Origin: an uncultured Bacteroidota bacterium
GTDB taxonomy: Bacteria; Bacteroidota; Bacteroidia; Chitinophagales; Chitinophagaceae
DNA: 42,495 nucleotides
Assembly (NCBI GenBank): GCA_938008665.1
Contig: CALLKA010000049.1
Span: 1 to 42,495, forward strand
Direction: 5' to 3'
The notes under the pieces are model-generated. The model saw nothing but the letters and a program-made list of their open reading frames with translations, was not told the origin of the DNA and did not search any database. This document shows, one piece after another, positions 24,285-33,220 of the stretch (position 1 is its first letter; the number at the start of each line of letters is the position of its first letter). The position numbers were made by a program, and so were the translations under genes.

Positions 24285-25634
24285 TTAACGCAGTACCATC
24301 TGCCTGTCGGCGTCTAATCTTAATAATATAAAAACAAGTACTGTAAACGTGAGTAAGGAGGATCCGCCATAACTGATTAATGGTAAAGGAATACCTACAA
24401 CTGGAAACAATCCAATGCACATGCTTATATTAACAGCAATATGGAAAAAGAAGATGCCCACGACGCTGTAAGCGTAAACTCTTGAAAAAGTACTTCTTTG
24501 CCTTTCGGCAATTCTTATCAATCGAAACAGAAAAAACAAATACAAACCAAGAAAAATAAAAGTTCCCACAAAACCAAAAGCCTCTCCAAGTGACGTGAAA
24601 ATAAAATCTGTATGTTGTGCGGGTACATATTTTCCTCTGGTTTGTGTTCCCTTTAAAAAACCTCTTCCCCAAAATCCACCAGATCCTATAGCTATCTTAC
24701 TTTGTTTCACATTATAGTCATCTGGCTTGCGTGCTGCTTTTTTATTTACCGTGGTTTTGTTAGCTGATTTTACATTTTGGCTACAATCATATTCCTTACC
24801 CATCATGCTGTATATACGCGTGCTTTGGTAACATTCAAAAACATTATTGAACATATAAGGAACAATGTATTTAATTGTTCCAAAACAAATCGCCCAAATA
24901 GATATAATGACTAATATTGAATTTTTATTTCGTTTGAATTTTTTAATCAGATTGATAATAAATAATCCAGCTATCACGGAAATAATTATAGATAGTATGG
25001 TGGGATCTAATAACAAAGTAGCTATCACTAAGATGGCAAATGATAGCAATACCACTAAAATAATAGGAGGAAGTCCTTCTCTATACATGGCAAATATAAA
25101 AGCACTATATACTAATGCTAAGCCTAGCTCATGTTGCATCACAGATAAAATAGCAGGTAGTATAATCATGGCGCCTGCAATCAGGTGCGATTTTAATTTA
25201 GAAAAGTCGGTTTCGGGTTTTGAAATAAACTTAGCTAGTATTAATGCAGTAAATATTTTACATAATTCTGCAGGTTGTAAATTAAAGCCGCCTGCAATCG
25301 GTATCCAGCTTTTAGATCCGTTGATATCCTTTCCTAAAACAAAAGTAGCCAGCATTAATAATATTCCTAAAACATACAAAACATTCGATAGTGCAGTAAA
25401 CACCTTACTATCCATGAGCAGGATAAAAATGGCAATGAAAGCGCAAAATATCGCAAAATAGATTTGCTTGCTATAATTCGTCTTCGCTGTTAAAAAAGAG
25501 TTACTCCAATTTAAATTTGGGTTATACTCCACCATGAAAATGCATAAAATACCAATAGCAACCATTATTACATATAATAATATTACCGCGAAGTCGGTCC
25601 CCTTTGAAAAATTATTATTGTTATAGTTTACCAT
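24285..25634 (-). CDS. rodA: Rod-shape SEDS glycosyltransferase RodA
   Basis: RodA (449 residues, about ten membrane helices) polymerises lipid II into glycan strands with PBP2. Family motifs include ILGKDINGSKSWI (about 118-130), QPAELCKIF, QHELG, KIAIGSGGFWGRGFLKGTQ with VPAQHTDFIFTSLGEAFG, and the C-terminal GIPLPLISYGGSSLL. Between RIYSMMG and DYNVKQSKIA there is a charged stretch of about 25 residues with two cysteines nearby (FECYQ and YDCSQ), longer than the short DPxGxGY link usually seen there. The start codon lies inside the 3' end of mrdA (14-base overlap), so translation is coupled. Downstream is the MBL-fold gene. Confidence 0.95.
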   Translation of the reverse strand: MVNYNNNNFSKGTDFAVILLYVIMVAIGILCIFMVEYNPNLNWSNSFLTAKTNYSKQIYFAIFCAFIAIFILLMDSKVFTALSNVLYVLGILLMLATFVLGKDINGSKSWIPIAGGFNLQPAELCKIFTALILAKFISKPETDFSKLKSHLIAGAMIILPAILSVMQHELGLALVYSAFIFAMYREGLPPIILVVLLSFAILVIATLLLDPTILSIIISVIAGLFIINLIKKFKRNKNSILVIISIWAICFGTIKYIVPYMFNNVFECYQSTRIYSMMGKEYDCSQNVKSANKTTVNKKAARKPDDYNVKQSKIAIGSGGFWGRGFLKGTQTRGKYVPAQHTDFIFTSLGEAFGFVGTFIFLGLYLFFLFRLIRIAERQRSTFSRVYAYSVVGIFFFHIAVNISMCIGLFPVVGIPLPLISYGGSSLLTFTVLVFILLRLDADRQMVLR

Positions 25635-27744
25635 TTTTTTTCGCAGTTACTTTTTTCTTTTTTTGTAATGGGTCAAGTGCCGTTTCCTTACTTACCTTGC
25701 GTGAAGGTACTGGTTTGGATGGGGGTGTTACAGGGAGGGTGTCCATTTTTTTTGGCGTGTCCAATGCTAGTTTCGTCGGTGCAATTTCAGATAACATTTC
25801 CATATCCCATACATCAGCGAGCTCATCATTGTTATACTCAAATGGGGTTAGCATTTCTGTTTTGTTATTACGAACATACCAGCTTTTAATGGCGGCAGGC
25901 ATTAAGTCCACATTAGATAAATTTTCTGCTTTCAATTTACTTTCAGTGGTTAAAGTATCGTTTAAATACTTTTCCATCATGAGTCCCGCAATAGGCCCCG
26001 CCCAAGTAGCACCATAACCCGCATTCTCCACCACTACGGCTACTGCAATTGTGGGATTTTCTTTTGGGGCAAAACATACAAATAAAGAGTGATTTTTTCC
26101 ATGTGGGTTTTGGGCAGTACCAGTTTTAGCGCAAAAATCATGTCCAGGCACTTTGATAAATGCAGCAGTACCAATCACTGTAACATCATGCATGCCTTCT
26201 TTGATAACATCAAAATATTGTTTTGCAATTTTAGTTACTTCAATTTTAGTTCTGTATTTTTCAAGCATCAACTTATCTTCTTCATCTTCGTTTTCGATAC
26301 TATCCACAAAATGGGGTGTGTAATAAAATCCCGAATTTGCCAGATAGGCCATTGCATTGGCTAATTGAAGCGGTGTCGCTGTCATACGATCCTGACCAAT
26401 ACCCAAGGTGAGCATATAACAACTGTTCCAATATTTGGCACCGCCAAAATCTCGGCTGTATTGTGCAGTGTCAGGAATATTGGCTCTGTTTTCACTTGGC
26501 AAATCCACACCTAATTTTTTTCCAAAGCCAAATGCATTCATATATTCTTTCCATTTTAAATATCCTTTTTTTGCATTGTGGTATTGTGGGTTATCAATCG
26601 CCATTCTAAATACTTGTAAAAAGTAAGAATTACAAGAGTAGGCCAATGCCAATTGTAAGTTAGCTGCATGACCAGGATTGTGGTGTTCACATTTACGCGG
26701 ATCACCGCAAGCGCCATAAGAACCACGGCAATTATATCCATAATCGGGTGTGATTAAACCTTCGTCTAATGCAATCAAAGCACCCATTGGTTTAAAAGTT
26801 GAGCCTGGGGGATATTGCCCTTTTATGGCACGGTTATATATGGGGCGCGCGGTATCTAATAATAATCTACCAATTGTTTTTCTTCGTTGGTTCCCGGTTA
26901 ACAAATTTGGATTATACCCTGGGCTTGAAGCCATGGCAATAATACCGCCTGTTTTTGGATTGATGGCAACAGCGCTTCCAATTTTATGTTGTAATAGTTT
27001 TTCAGCTAACTGTTGCACTTCCACATCCATGCTCGTGAATATATTACGACCTGCAATAGCTAGGGTATCATAAATACCTTTTTCATAGGCGCCTTGTATT
27101 TTCCCTTTATTATCTCTTAAGAATCTGGTTACCCCTCTTTGTCCCATTAAAATAGGTTCATAAAATCGCTCTAGTCCAGTCATGCCTGCATAATCACCCA
27201 TTTCATATCCTTCAGCGGCATGTTTTTGTAAAAAGTTCACGTCCACTTCCGCAACATATCCTAAAACATGCGCTGCTGTATTGTAAGGGTAGGATCGAAT
27301 ACTACGTTCAGATAAAGTAAAACCAGGAAAGCGATATAGGTTTTCATTTAATTGCGCATAGGTTTCTGCAGATAAAAAAGGTTCAAAAGCACTTGCTTTT
27401 ACTCTTGTGTTTTTTATAATCGCTTCAATAATTCTTTTTGAATAGGTTGCTTTGTCAATTTTTAAAATTTGGCAAAGCATATTTGTATCTACACCTTTTG
27501 CTTCATTCGGGATCACCACTAAATCGTAACTAATGGTGTTTTCCAACATTGCCTTTTTTTTGCGATCATAAATGATGCCACGATCCGGGTAAATGATTTT
27601 TCGATATATCGCGTTATTATCTGCAGCTAATTTATATTTTGATGAAAAAATTTGCAAGCTGATAAGTTGCACAATAAGAATAGTAAATATAATCCCAATA
27701 ATAATTTGAATAATACCACCCCTGTTTTGATTATATACGGACAT
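25621..27744 (-). CDS. mrdA: Penicillin-binding protein 2 (PBP2) transpeptidase
   Basis: PBP2 (707 residues) cross-links peptidoglycan during cell elongation. One membrane helix (about 10-32) precedes the pedestal domain and the transpeptidase domain with S315-T-F-K318, S370-C-N372 and K540-T-G542. Near the active site residues 339-355 hold Cys339, Cys346, Cys352, His354 and His355. This could be a metal site like the zinc site reported for E. coli PBP2, which is an inference. After about 640 the tail is Pro/Lys-rich (VPSRKVSKET..KKKKVTAKK), unlike the E. coli protein. It follows mreD by 3 bases and overlaps rodA by 14. Confidence 0.96.
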   Translation of the reverse strand: MSVYNQNRGGIIQIIIGIIFTILIVQLISLQIFSSKYKLAADNNAIYRKIIYPDRGIIYDRKKKAMLENTISYDLVVIPNEAKGVDTNMLCQILKIDKATYSKRIIEAIIKNTRVKASAFEPFLSAETYAQLNENLYRFPGFTLSERSIRSYPYNTAAHVLGYVAEVDVNFLQKHAAEGYEMGDYAGMTGLERFYEPILMGQRGVTRFLRDNKGKIQGAYEKGIYDTLAIAGRNIFTSMDVEVQQLAEKLLQHKIGSAVAINPKTGGIIAMASSPGYNPNLLTGNQRRKTIGRLLLDTARPIYNRAIKGQYPPGSTFKPMGALIALDEGLITPDYGYNCRGSYGACGDPRKCEHHNPGHAANLQLALAYSCNSYFLQVFRMAIDNPQYHNAKKGYLKWKEYMNAFGFGKKLGVDLPSENRANIPDTAQYSRDFGGAKYWNSCYMLTLGIGQDRMTATPLQLANAMAYLANSGFYYTPHFVDSIENEDEEDKLMLEKYRTKIEVTKIAKQYFDVIKEGMHDVTVIGTAAFIKVPGHDFCAKTGTAQNPHGKNHSLFVCFAPKENPTIAVAVVVENAGYGATWAGPIAGLMMEKYLNDTLTTESKLKAENLSNVDLMPAAIKSWYVRNNKTEMLTPFEYNNDELADVWDMEMLSEIAPTKLALDTPKKMDTLPVTPPSKPVPSRKVSKETALDPLQKKKKVTAKKNGKL

Positions 27745-27747
27745 GCA

Positions 27748-28269
27748 CTATCTTTTTAGTTTTCGTCGGTTCATTAAAAGTTCAACTAAAAAAATCAAAA
27801 CAACACTCATGATGCTTGTGGTAATTACTTTTCCTAAAAAGTATCCGAAACTGCCAAATTGCAACCATTCTAGCAGTACTAAATAAAAATGATGAATAAA
27901 AGTTAATACAAATACATAAAATAAATAGGGTCCCCAACCCATAGTGCCGATACTCGGTTCTTTATTCACTTCCTCGGAGGCCTCTTGTGCTAATAATAAA
28001 TTCAAAATACTTGGACGTACATATGCCATTAATCCGCAAGCTGCAGCATGTAAGCCAGGCGTGCTTGAAAATAAGTCCAAAACAAAACCTATCAAAAAAC
28101 CTAAAAAGGTAATGGATAACCTGCTTGTACCGAAGGGCAGCCATAAAATAAATATAAAATATAAGTAGGGCGTAATAAATTGATGAAGGGGGGGCACTTC
28201 TTTTAAGATAACCACTTGCACGAGTAGAAATAATATAAAACGGATACTATTTTTAATAAAACTATTCAT
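27748..28269 (-). CDS. mreD: Rod shape-determining protein MreD
   Basis: This 173-residue, very hydrophobic protein has about five membrane helices, a length normal for MreD. The call comes mainly from position: it lies between mreC (8-base overlap) and mrdA (3 bases). Weak family features, such as the PYLYFIFILWLP segment and the short basic tail ELLMNRRKLKR, agree. MreD is part of the elongasome and links MreC to PBP2/RodA. Confidence 0.88.
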   Translation of the reverse strand: MNSFIKNSIRFILFLLVQVVILKEVPPLHQFITPYLYFIFILWLPFGTSRLSITFLGFLIGFVLDLFSSTPGLHAAACGLMAYVRPSILNLLLAQEASEEVNKEPSIGTMGWGPYLFYVFVLTFIHHFYLVLLEWLQFGSFGYFLGKVITTSIMSVVLIFLVELLMNRRKLKR

Positions 28270-29116
28270 TGGGTGTTTTATTTTTTTCTACCTCTAATTG
28301 CTCGTTCATCCTTTTATTTTCAACCAAGTAGATAAATTCTAAATTGTAAAAGTTAGTAGCAGATTTTAATTCCAAAGTCAAAAAATTACTTGCTGGATCA
28401 ACCACTACTTTTGTAACACGGCCAAGCATCAATTGCGCAGGGAAACTTGCTGAATAAGGACTCGTTAAAACTGAATCACCTATTTTAGGCGCAGCACTTT
28501 TTGAAATATTTTTTAAAGTTAAAATATCAGGGTCACTTCCATCCCATTCAACAGTACCCGCTACCTTATCGCGTTTCAACATGGCACTCACTTTGCTATT
28601 GCGATGAAGCAAGCTCATTATTTTACTATAATTGTCATTCACTTCAACCACAATACCCACAATACTTCCATCTGGGCTAATGGCAGCCATATCCTTTTTA
28701 ACGCCTTGCAAAGCACCACGCTCAATAGTAATGTAATTTTTTTGGAGCGTAAATGTATTGCCAACCACTTTTGCTGGGTAGTAATAAAACTTTCTAGTTT
28801 TTTCAAGACTGTCCTTGCGTAAGATTAATGTACCCGATTTTTTTGTAGTATCAAATGGAACAAAATTTTGTGCTAGTTGGTTACGAAGCGCAACATTTTC
28901 AGCAGCCAGTAAAGTGTTCGTCTTTTTTAATCTGAAAAAGTAGGACCAATTATTATATCTGGTATTAATATCGCCAATTACCTGATTGGTCATTCCGCCA
29001 AAAAATGTTTGGTGTGATTTGCTATAGGAAGATAACATCACTAATGATACAATTTGTAGTATCAAAAAAGTAAAAAAAGTAAAATTTTGTCTTATGAACC
29101 CAATGATATTCTTCAA
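28262..29116 (-). CDS. mreC: Rod shape-determining protein MreC
   Basis: MreC (284 residues) has one N-terminal membrane helix (about 12-30), a coiled-coil segment (about 60-80; TNTLLAAENVALRNQL) and the two small beta-barrels of the family, with ITIERGALQGVKKDMAAISPDGSIVGIVVEV around the start of the first. The C-terminus is charged (NEQLEVEKNKTPNE). It activates the PBP2/RodA synthase. It starts 38 bases after mreB and overlaps mreD by 8 bases. Confidence 0.94.
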   Translation of the reverse strand: MKNIIGFIRQNFTFFTFLILQIVSLVMLSSYSKSHQTFFGGMTNQVIGDINTRYNNWSYFFRLKKTNTLLAAENVALRNQLAQNFVPFDTTKKSGTLILRKDSLEKTRKFYYYPAKVVGNTFTLQKNYITIERGALQGVKKDMAAISPDGSIVGIVVEVNDNYSKIMSLLHRNSKVSAMLKRDKVAGTVEWDGSDPDILTLKNISKSAAPKIGDSVLTSPYSASFPAQLMLGRVTKVVVDPASNFLTLELKSATNFYNLEFIYLVENKRMNEQLEVEKNKTPNE

Positions 29117-29154
29117 TGGTGATCGCCTTTATAATCGTTGATTAAATAAATCTT

Positions 29155-30180
29155 TTATCTCATGATGAATGGGAATCGTTGGTAGTTCTTCAATGCAATA
29201 CCTGTTCCGCGCACCACACTTTTAAGTGGATCTTCGGCAATGTGTACTGGTAATTTAATTTTTGAACTCAAACGCTTATCCAAACCACGTAATAATGCAC
29301 CGCCGCCGGTTAAATACAAACCGCGACGATAAATATCTGCAGCTAATTCAGGAGGTGTTGTTTCCAACGCCTTCAAAATTGCTTCTTCTATTTTGAAAAT
29401 ACTTTTATCTAATGCTTCCGCAACTTCCTGGTAGCTTACCATAATTTGTTTTGGTATACCAGTTACTAAATCACGTCCATTTACTGGCATGTCATCTGGT
29501 GGGCTGTCTAAATCTTTTAATGCAGCACCTACATGAATTTTAATTTGTTCCGCAGTACGCTCCCCAATTAATAAACTATGATATCTTCTTAATGCTTCCA
29601 TAATATCTGCAGTAAATTCATCACCTGCAATACGAATACTTTGATCACAAACAATTCCAGCTAATGCAATAACTGTTATACCAGTTGTACCACCTCCAAT
29701 ATCAATAATCATATTTCCAACAGGTTCTTCCACATCAATACCAATTCCTAAAGCTGCAGCCATCGGTTCATGAATCATATACACTTCCTTAGCACCTGCT
29801 TGTTCTGCACTATCACGCACCGCTCTTTTTTCAACCTCAGTAATGGAAGAAGGAATACAAATAACCATTCTCCAACTCGGAGGAAATAAAGGCTTCTTTG
29901 GATAAATCATTTTCATCAACTCGCGAATCATTAATTCAGCAGCGTTGAAGTCGGCAATAACACCATCTTTTAATGGACGCACTGTTTTTATACTTTCATG
30001 CGTTTTTTCATGCATAAGCAATGCTTTTTTACCTACGCCTAAAACTTCCTTCATATTATTTCTGTTCAAAGCAATAATAGAAGGTTCATTCACTACAACT
30101 TCATCATTGTGAATGATAAGGGTATTAGCAGTACCTAAGTCCATTGCTATTTCCTGTGTAAAAAAGTTAAATATGCCCAT
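29155..30180 (-). CDS. mreB: Actin-like rod shape-determining protein MreB
   Basis: MreB (341 residues) forms membrane-bound filaments that orient wall synthesis. It begins MGIFNFF, a short amphipathic membrane helix, then AMDLGTANTLI (phosphate 1 loop), MIIDIGGGTTGITVIA (phosphate 2 loop) and YLTGGGALLRGLD (adenosine loop). The length is normal. It is the first gene of the mreBCD-mrdA-rodA unit. The 110 bases between it and purD show no clear promoter match, though TTTGTATTTCG lies in it on the minus strand. Confidence 0.97.
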   Translation of the reverse strand: MGIFNFFTQEIAMDLGTANTLIIHNDEVVVNEPSIIALNRNNMKEVLGVGKKALLMHEKTHESIKTVRPLKDGVIADFNAAELMIRELMKMIYPKKPLFPPSWRMVICIPSSITEVEKRAVRDSAEQAGAKEVYMIHEPMAAALGIGIDVEEPVGNMIIDIGGGTTGITVIALAGIVCDQSIRIAGDEFTADIMEALRRYHSLLIGERTAEQIKIHVGAALKDLDSPPDDMPVNGRDLVTGIPKQIMVSYQEVAEALDKSIFKIEEAILKALETTPPELAADIYRRGLYLTGGGALLRGLDKRLSSKIKLPVHIAEDPLKSVVRGTGIALKNYQRFPFIMR

Positions 30181-30290
30181 TGTAAATCGTTATTTGAATA
30201 ATACTAGTTGAATGTAGCAAAATTCAACTAAAATTACCGAAATACAAAGCTTTTTACAAATGAATCAAAAAAGAATTTTCAAGTAAAAAT

Positions 30291-31574
30291 TTATGGAAAT
30301 TCAAACCCAATATCTTTCCTGAAATACATGCCATCAAAATGGATCTTAGACAAACCATTTTTTGCTTTTAAGACAGCCTCTTGTAAGTTGGTTCCTTTTG
30401 CAGTGACAGTTAAAACTCGACCACCACTTGTAACTACGGCGTTTTCATGAAAGCTAGTGCCAGCTTGAAATACATGGATATCAGGCAATAACTTTGCTTC
30501 TTCAATACCAGTAATGATAAAATTATTTTTGTAAGCACCAGGGTAACCGCCACTCACTGCCATAACGGTTGCAAAACTTGCATTATGGTATTCAATATTG
30601 ACATCTTCTAAAGTGCCATTATCGGCCGCTGCTAATAAGCTCACTAAATCGGTTTGTAAACGGGGTAGAATTACTTCCGTTTCTGGGTCTCCTAATCGGC
30701 AATTATATTCTATTACATAGGGGTCGCCTCCTTGATTCATCAGCCCAAAGAATACGAAACCCTTATAAGTCATATTTTCTTCATGAATACCTTGAATCGT
30801 AGGTTTAATAATTCGCTCCTCCACTTTTTGCATAAAGGCATCATCCATGAATGGGACTGGACTTACACAACCCATACCACCCGTATTAAGCCCGGTATCG
30901 CCTTCGCCTATTCGTTTGTAGTCCTTTGCATGGCCTATAATTTTATAATTTTTACCATCTGTTAAAGCAAAAACACTGACTTCAATCCCAGTTAAAAATT
31001 CCTCAATGACTACTTTTGAACTCGCATCCCCAAATTGTTTATTAAGGATCATTTCTTCAAAACTTTCAATAGCTTCTTGGTGGGTAAAAGCAATAATAAC
31101 GCCCTTTCCAGCGGCCAAGCCATCGGCTTTGAGAACTACGGGTAATGTATGCTTGGTGATGTATTCCTTTCCTTGTTCATAGTTTTCAAGTGTAAATTCA
31201 GCATAACCTGCCGTTGGAATTTGGTGCCTTTGCATAAAGTGTTTGCTAAAAGCCTTACTTCCCTCTAATTGAGCAGCTTGGGCACTTGGCCCAATCACAT
31301 TAATATGTTGGGTTGCGGCATCTTCCCCAAAAAAATCAAAAATCCCTTTCACCAAAGGGTCTTCTGGACCCACAATGATCATTTCAATATTATTAGATAG
31401 CGCTGCTGTTTTTAAAGCATCAAAATCTCCCACTTTAATAGGCAAATTGGTACCAAATAAAGCAGTACCAGGGTTTCCGGGGGCGATGAATAGTTGGTCA
31501 CATTGGTGACTACTTGCTATTTTCCAAGCCAAAGCGTGTTCTCTACCGCCAGCGCCAATTAATAAAATATTCAT
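30291..31574 (-). CDS. purD: Phosphoribosylamine--glycine ligase (GAR synthetase)
   Basis: This 427-residue ATP-grasp enzyme is the second step of purine synthesis, joining phosphoribosylamine and glycine with ATP. It shows the Rossmann start MNILLIGAGGREHALAWKI, the ATP-grasp segment TLPVVLKADGLAAGKGV, and the metal/ATP site EYNCRLGDPETEVILPRL. It lies upstream of mreB on the same strand, 110 bases away, so it is a separate unit or partly read through. A near-match promoter, TACTTTCG, lies just upstream. No other pur gene is here. Confidence 0.97.
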   Translation of the reverse strand: MNILLIGAGGREHALAWKIASSHQCDQLFIAPGNPGTALFGTNLPIKVGDFDALKTAALSNNIEMIIVGPEDPLVKGIFDFFGEDAATQHINVIGPSAQAAQLEGSKAFSKHFMQRHQIPTAGYAEFTLENYEQGKEYITKHTLPVVLKADGLAAGKGVIIAFTHQEAIESFEEMILNKQFGDASSKVVIEEFLTGIEVSVFALTDGKNYKIIGHAKDYKRIGEGDTGLNTGGMGCVSPVPFMDDAFMQKVEERIIKPTIQGIHEENMTYKGFVFFGLMNQGGDPYVIEYNCRLGDPETEVILPRLQTDLVSLLAAADNGTLEDVNIEYHNASFATVMAVSGGYPGAYKNNFIITGIEEAKLLPDIHVFQAGTSFHENAVVTSGGRVLTVTAKGTNLQEAVLKAKNGLSKIHFDGMYFRKDIGFEFP

Positions 31575-31654
31575 AATTCGTTTGATTGCACCACGAAAGT
31601 AAAATTTATTGAAGGGATTTTATTAATTTGAGGCAATTAAATAACAAATTGATT

Positions 31655-33151
31655 ATGTCAACAGCTTCGCTAAAACATCCAAAAGGCTTGTATGTCTTAT
31701 TTGCAACTGAAATGTGGGAACGATTTAACTATTATGGCATGCGTGCCATTTTGGTATTGTTTTTAACCAAGGCTTTACTTTTTGACAAGGTTTTTGCTTC
31801 TCAAGTGTATGGTAGTTATACAGGTTTGATTTATTTGACGCCTTTATTAGGTGGTTATATCGCTGATAGATATTGGGGAAATAACCGTTCCATTATCGCT
31901 GGAGGGCTCGTGATGGCGATTGGGGAATTTATACTTTTTGGTTGCGGCAGTTTTTATCAAAATGCGGACTTATCTGCTATTTTATTTTATTCAGGTTTGG
32001 GTTGTATGATTGCAGGGAATGGTTTTTTCAAACCTAATATATCAAGTTTGGTTGGACAATTGTATCCGAGAGGAGATAAAAGAATTGATTCTGCCTATAC
32101 CATATTTTATATGGGGATTAACACCGGTGGTGCATTAGGCCCCTTTGTTTGTGGTTTTTTTGGAGATACGGGTAATCCGGCTGATTTCAAATGGGCATTT
32201 TTCGCAGGCGGAGTAGCTATGTTAATTAGTGTTATTACACAATTATTATTTCAGAAAAAATATTTAAAAGATCCAGACGGCAATGCACTTGGGGAAGCCC
32301 CAGCAGATGCGCCTAAATGGTTTCAGAAAATTCCAGTGATGGTGGGCTTTTTATTTTTGTTATCGTTGTTGACCATAACACTGGTATATATTGATGTTAA
32401 AGTAGTGAGTTATTTATTTTATTTATTATTGGGTTGTATTACTTTAATTGCATTTATTGTTTTTTCAGACAAAACTTTAAGCGGTATTGAAAAACAAAAA
32501 GTATTGGTGATTTTTGTGGTTTCCTTTTTTGTTATTTTCTTTTGGAGTGCCTTTGAACAAGCGGGTGCTAGTTTAACTTTTTTTGCAGAAGAGCAAACCA
32601 ATCGCGACTTAGGTTTCTTTACTGTTCCTTCTAGTTTCTTTCAATCATTGAACTCAATTTTCGTTGTAAGTTTTGCACCCGTTTTTGCATGGTTATGGGT
32701 AAAATTAGGAAAGCATGAGCCTTCTTCTCCTTATAAAATGGCAGCGGGTTTAATGTTATTGGCATTGGGTTATTTTTGGATTGCCACTGGCGTGAGTGGG
32801 GTGGGTACAGGTATCAAAGTAAGCATGATATGGTTGATAGGAATGTATATGCTACATACTTTTGGGGAGCTTTGTTTATCACCTATTGGATTGTCCTTGG
32901 TCAATAAATTAGCACCTTTGAAGTTCGGCTCTTTATTAATGGCAGTATGGTTTACAGCCAATGCATTCGCTAATAAATTAGCAGGGGTGTTTAGTGCATT
33001 GTATCCTGAAAATGGAAAAACAACTTCTTTTCTTGGGTATCAAATCACCAACTTGAACGAATTCTTTATGTTTTTTGTAGGGATGGCCGGTGTTGCCTCC
33101 ATCATATTATTCTTCCTTTCAAAAAAATTAAAAAACTTAATGGAACAATAG
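31655..33151 (+). CDS. POT/PTR2-family proton-coupled di/tripeptide transporter
   Basis: This protein is 498 residues from the ATG at 31655, with about 14 membrane helices. The POT signature E19-M-W-E-R-F-N-Y-Y-G28 in the first helix is intact; its ExxER residues couple proton binding to transport. FYMGINTGGALGPF is the second family signature. The family imports di- and tripeptides. A longer frame begins nine codons earlier at a TTG, but that overlaps the promoter-like TTAATTTG, so I chose the ATG. The gene is divergent from purD and ends before the bidirectional terminator at 33171-33201. Confidence 0.93.
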   Translation: MSTASLKHPKGLYVLFATEMWERFNYYGMRAILVLFLTKALLFDKVFASQVYGSYTGLIYLTPLLGGYIADRYWGNNRSIIAGGLVMAIGEFILFGCGSFYQNADLSAILFYSGLGCMIAGNGFFKPNISSLVGQLYPRGDKRIDSAYTIFYMGINTGGALGPFVCGFFGDTGNPADFKWAFFAGGVAMLISVITQLLFQKKYLKDPDGNALGEAPADAPKWFQKIPVMVGFLFLLSLLTITLVYIDVKVVSYLFYLLLGCITLIAFIVFSDKTLSGIEKQKVLVIFVVSFFVIFFWSAFEQAGASLTFFAEEQTNRDLGFFTVPSSFFQSLNSIFVVSFAPVFAWLWVKLGKHEPSSPYKMAAGLMLLALGYFWIATGVSGVGTGIKVSMIWLIGMYMLHTFGELCLSPIGLSLVNKLAPLKFGSLLMAVWFTANAFANKLAGVFSALYPENGKTTSFLGYQITNLNEFFMFFVGMAGVASIILFFLSKKLKNLMEQ

Positions 33152-33170
33152 TTTTGTTCGTAGATATATT

Positions 33171-33201
33171 AAAAAAGCCACGAAATTCTCGTGGCTTTTT
33201 T
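33171..33201. terminator. Bidirectional terminator between the POT transporter and acs
   Basis: AAAAAAGCCACGA (33171-33183) and TCGTGGCTTTTTT (33189-33201) form a 13-bp stem with a 5-base loop. T-runs on both strands let it serve the two convergent genes. Confidence 0.9.
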
Positions 33202-33220
33202 TGTGCAATTTTAATTTATA

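Noticed and set aside
24865..25461. A 198-codon plus-strand frame opposite rodA
   Set aside because: It is a shadow of the membrane-protein gene on the other strand; no start signal or family pattern supports it.
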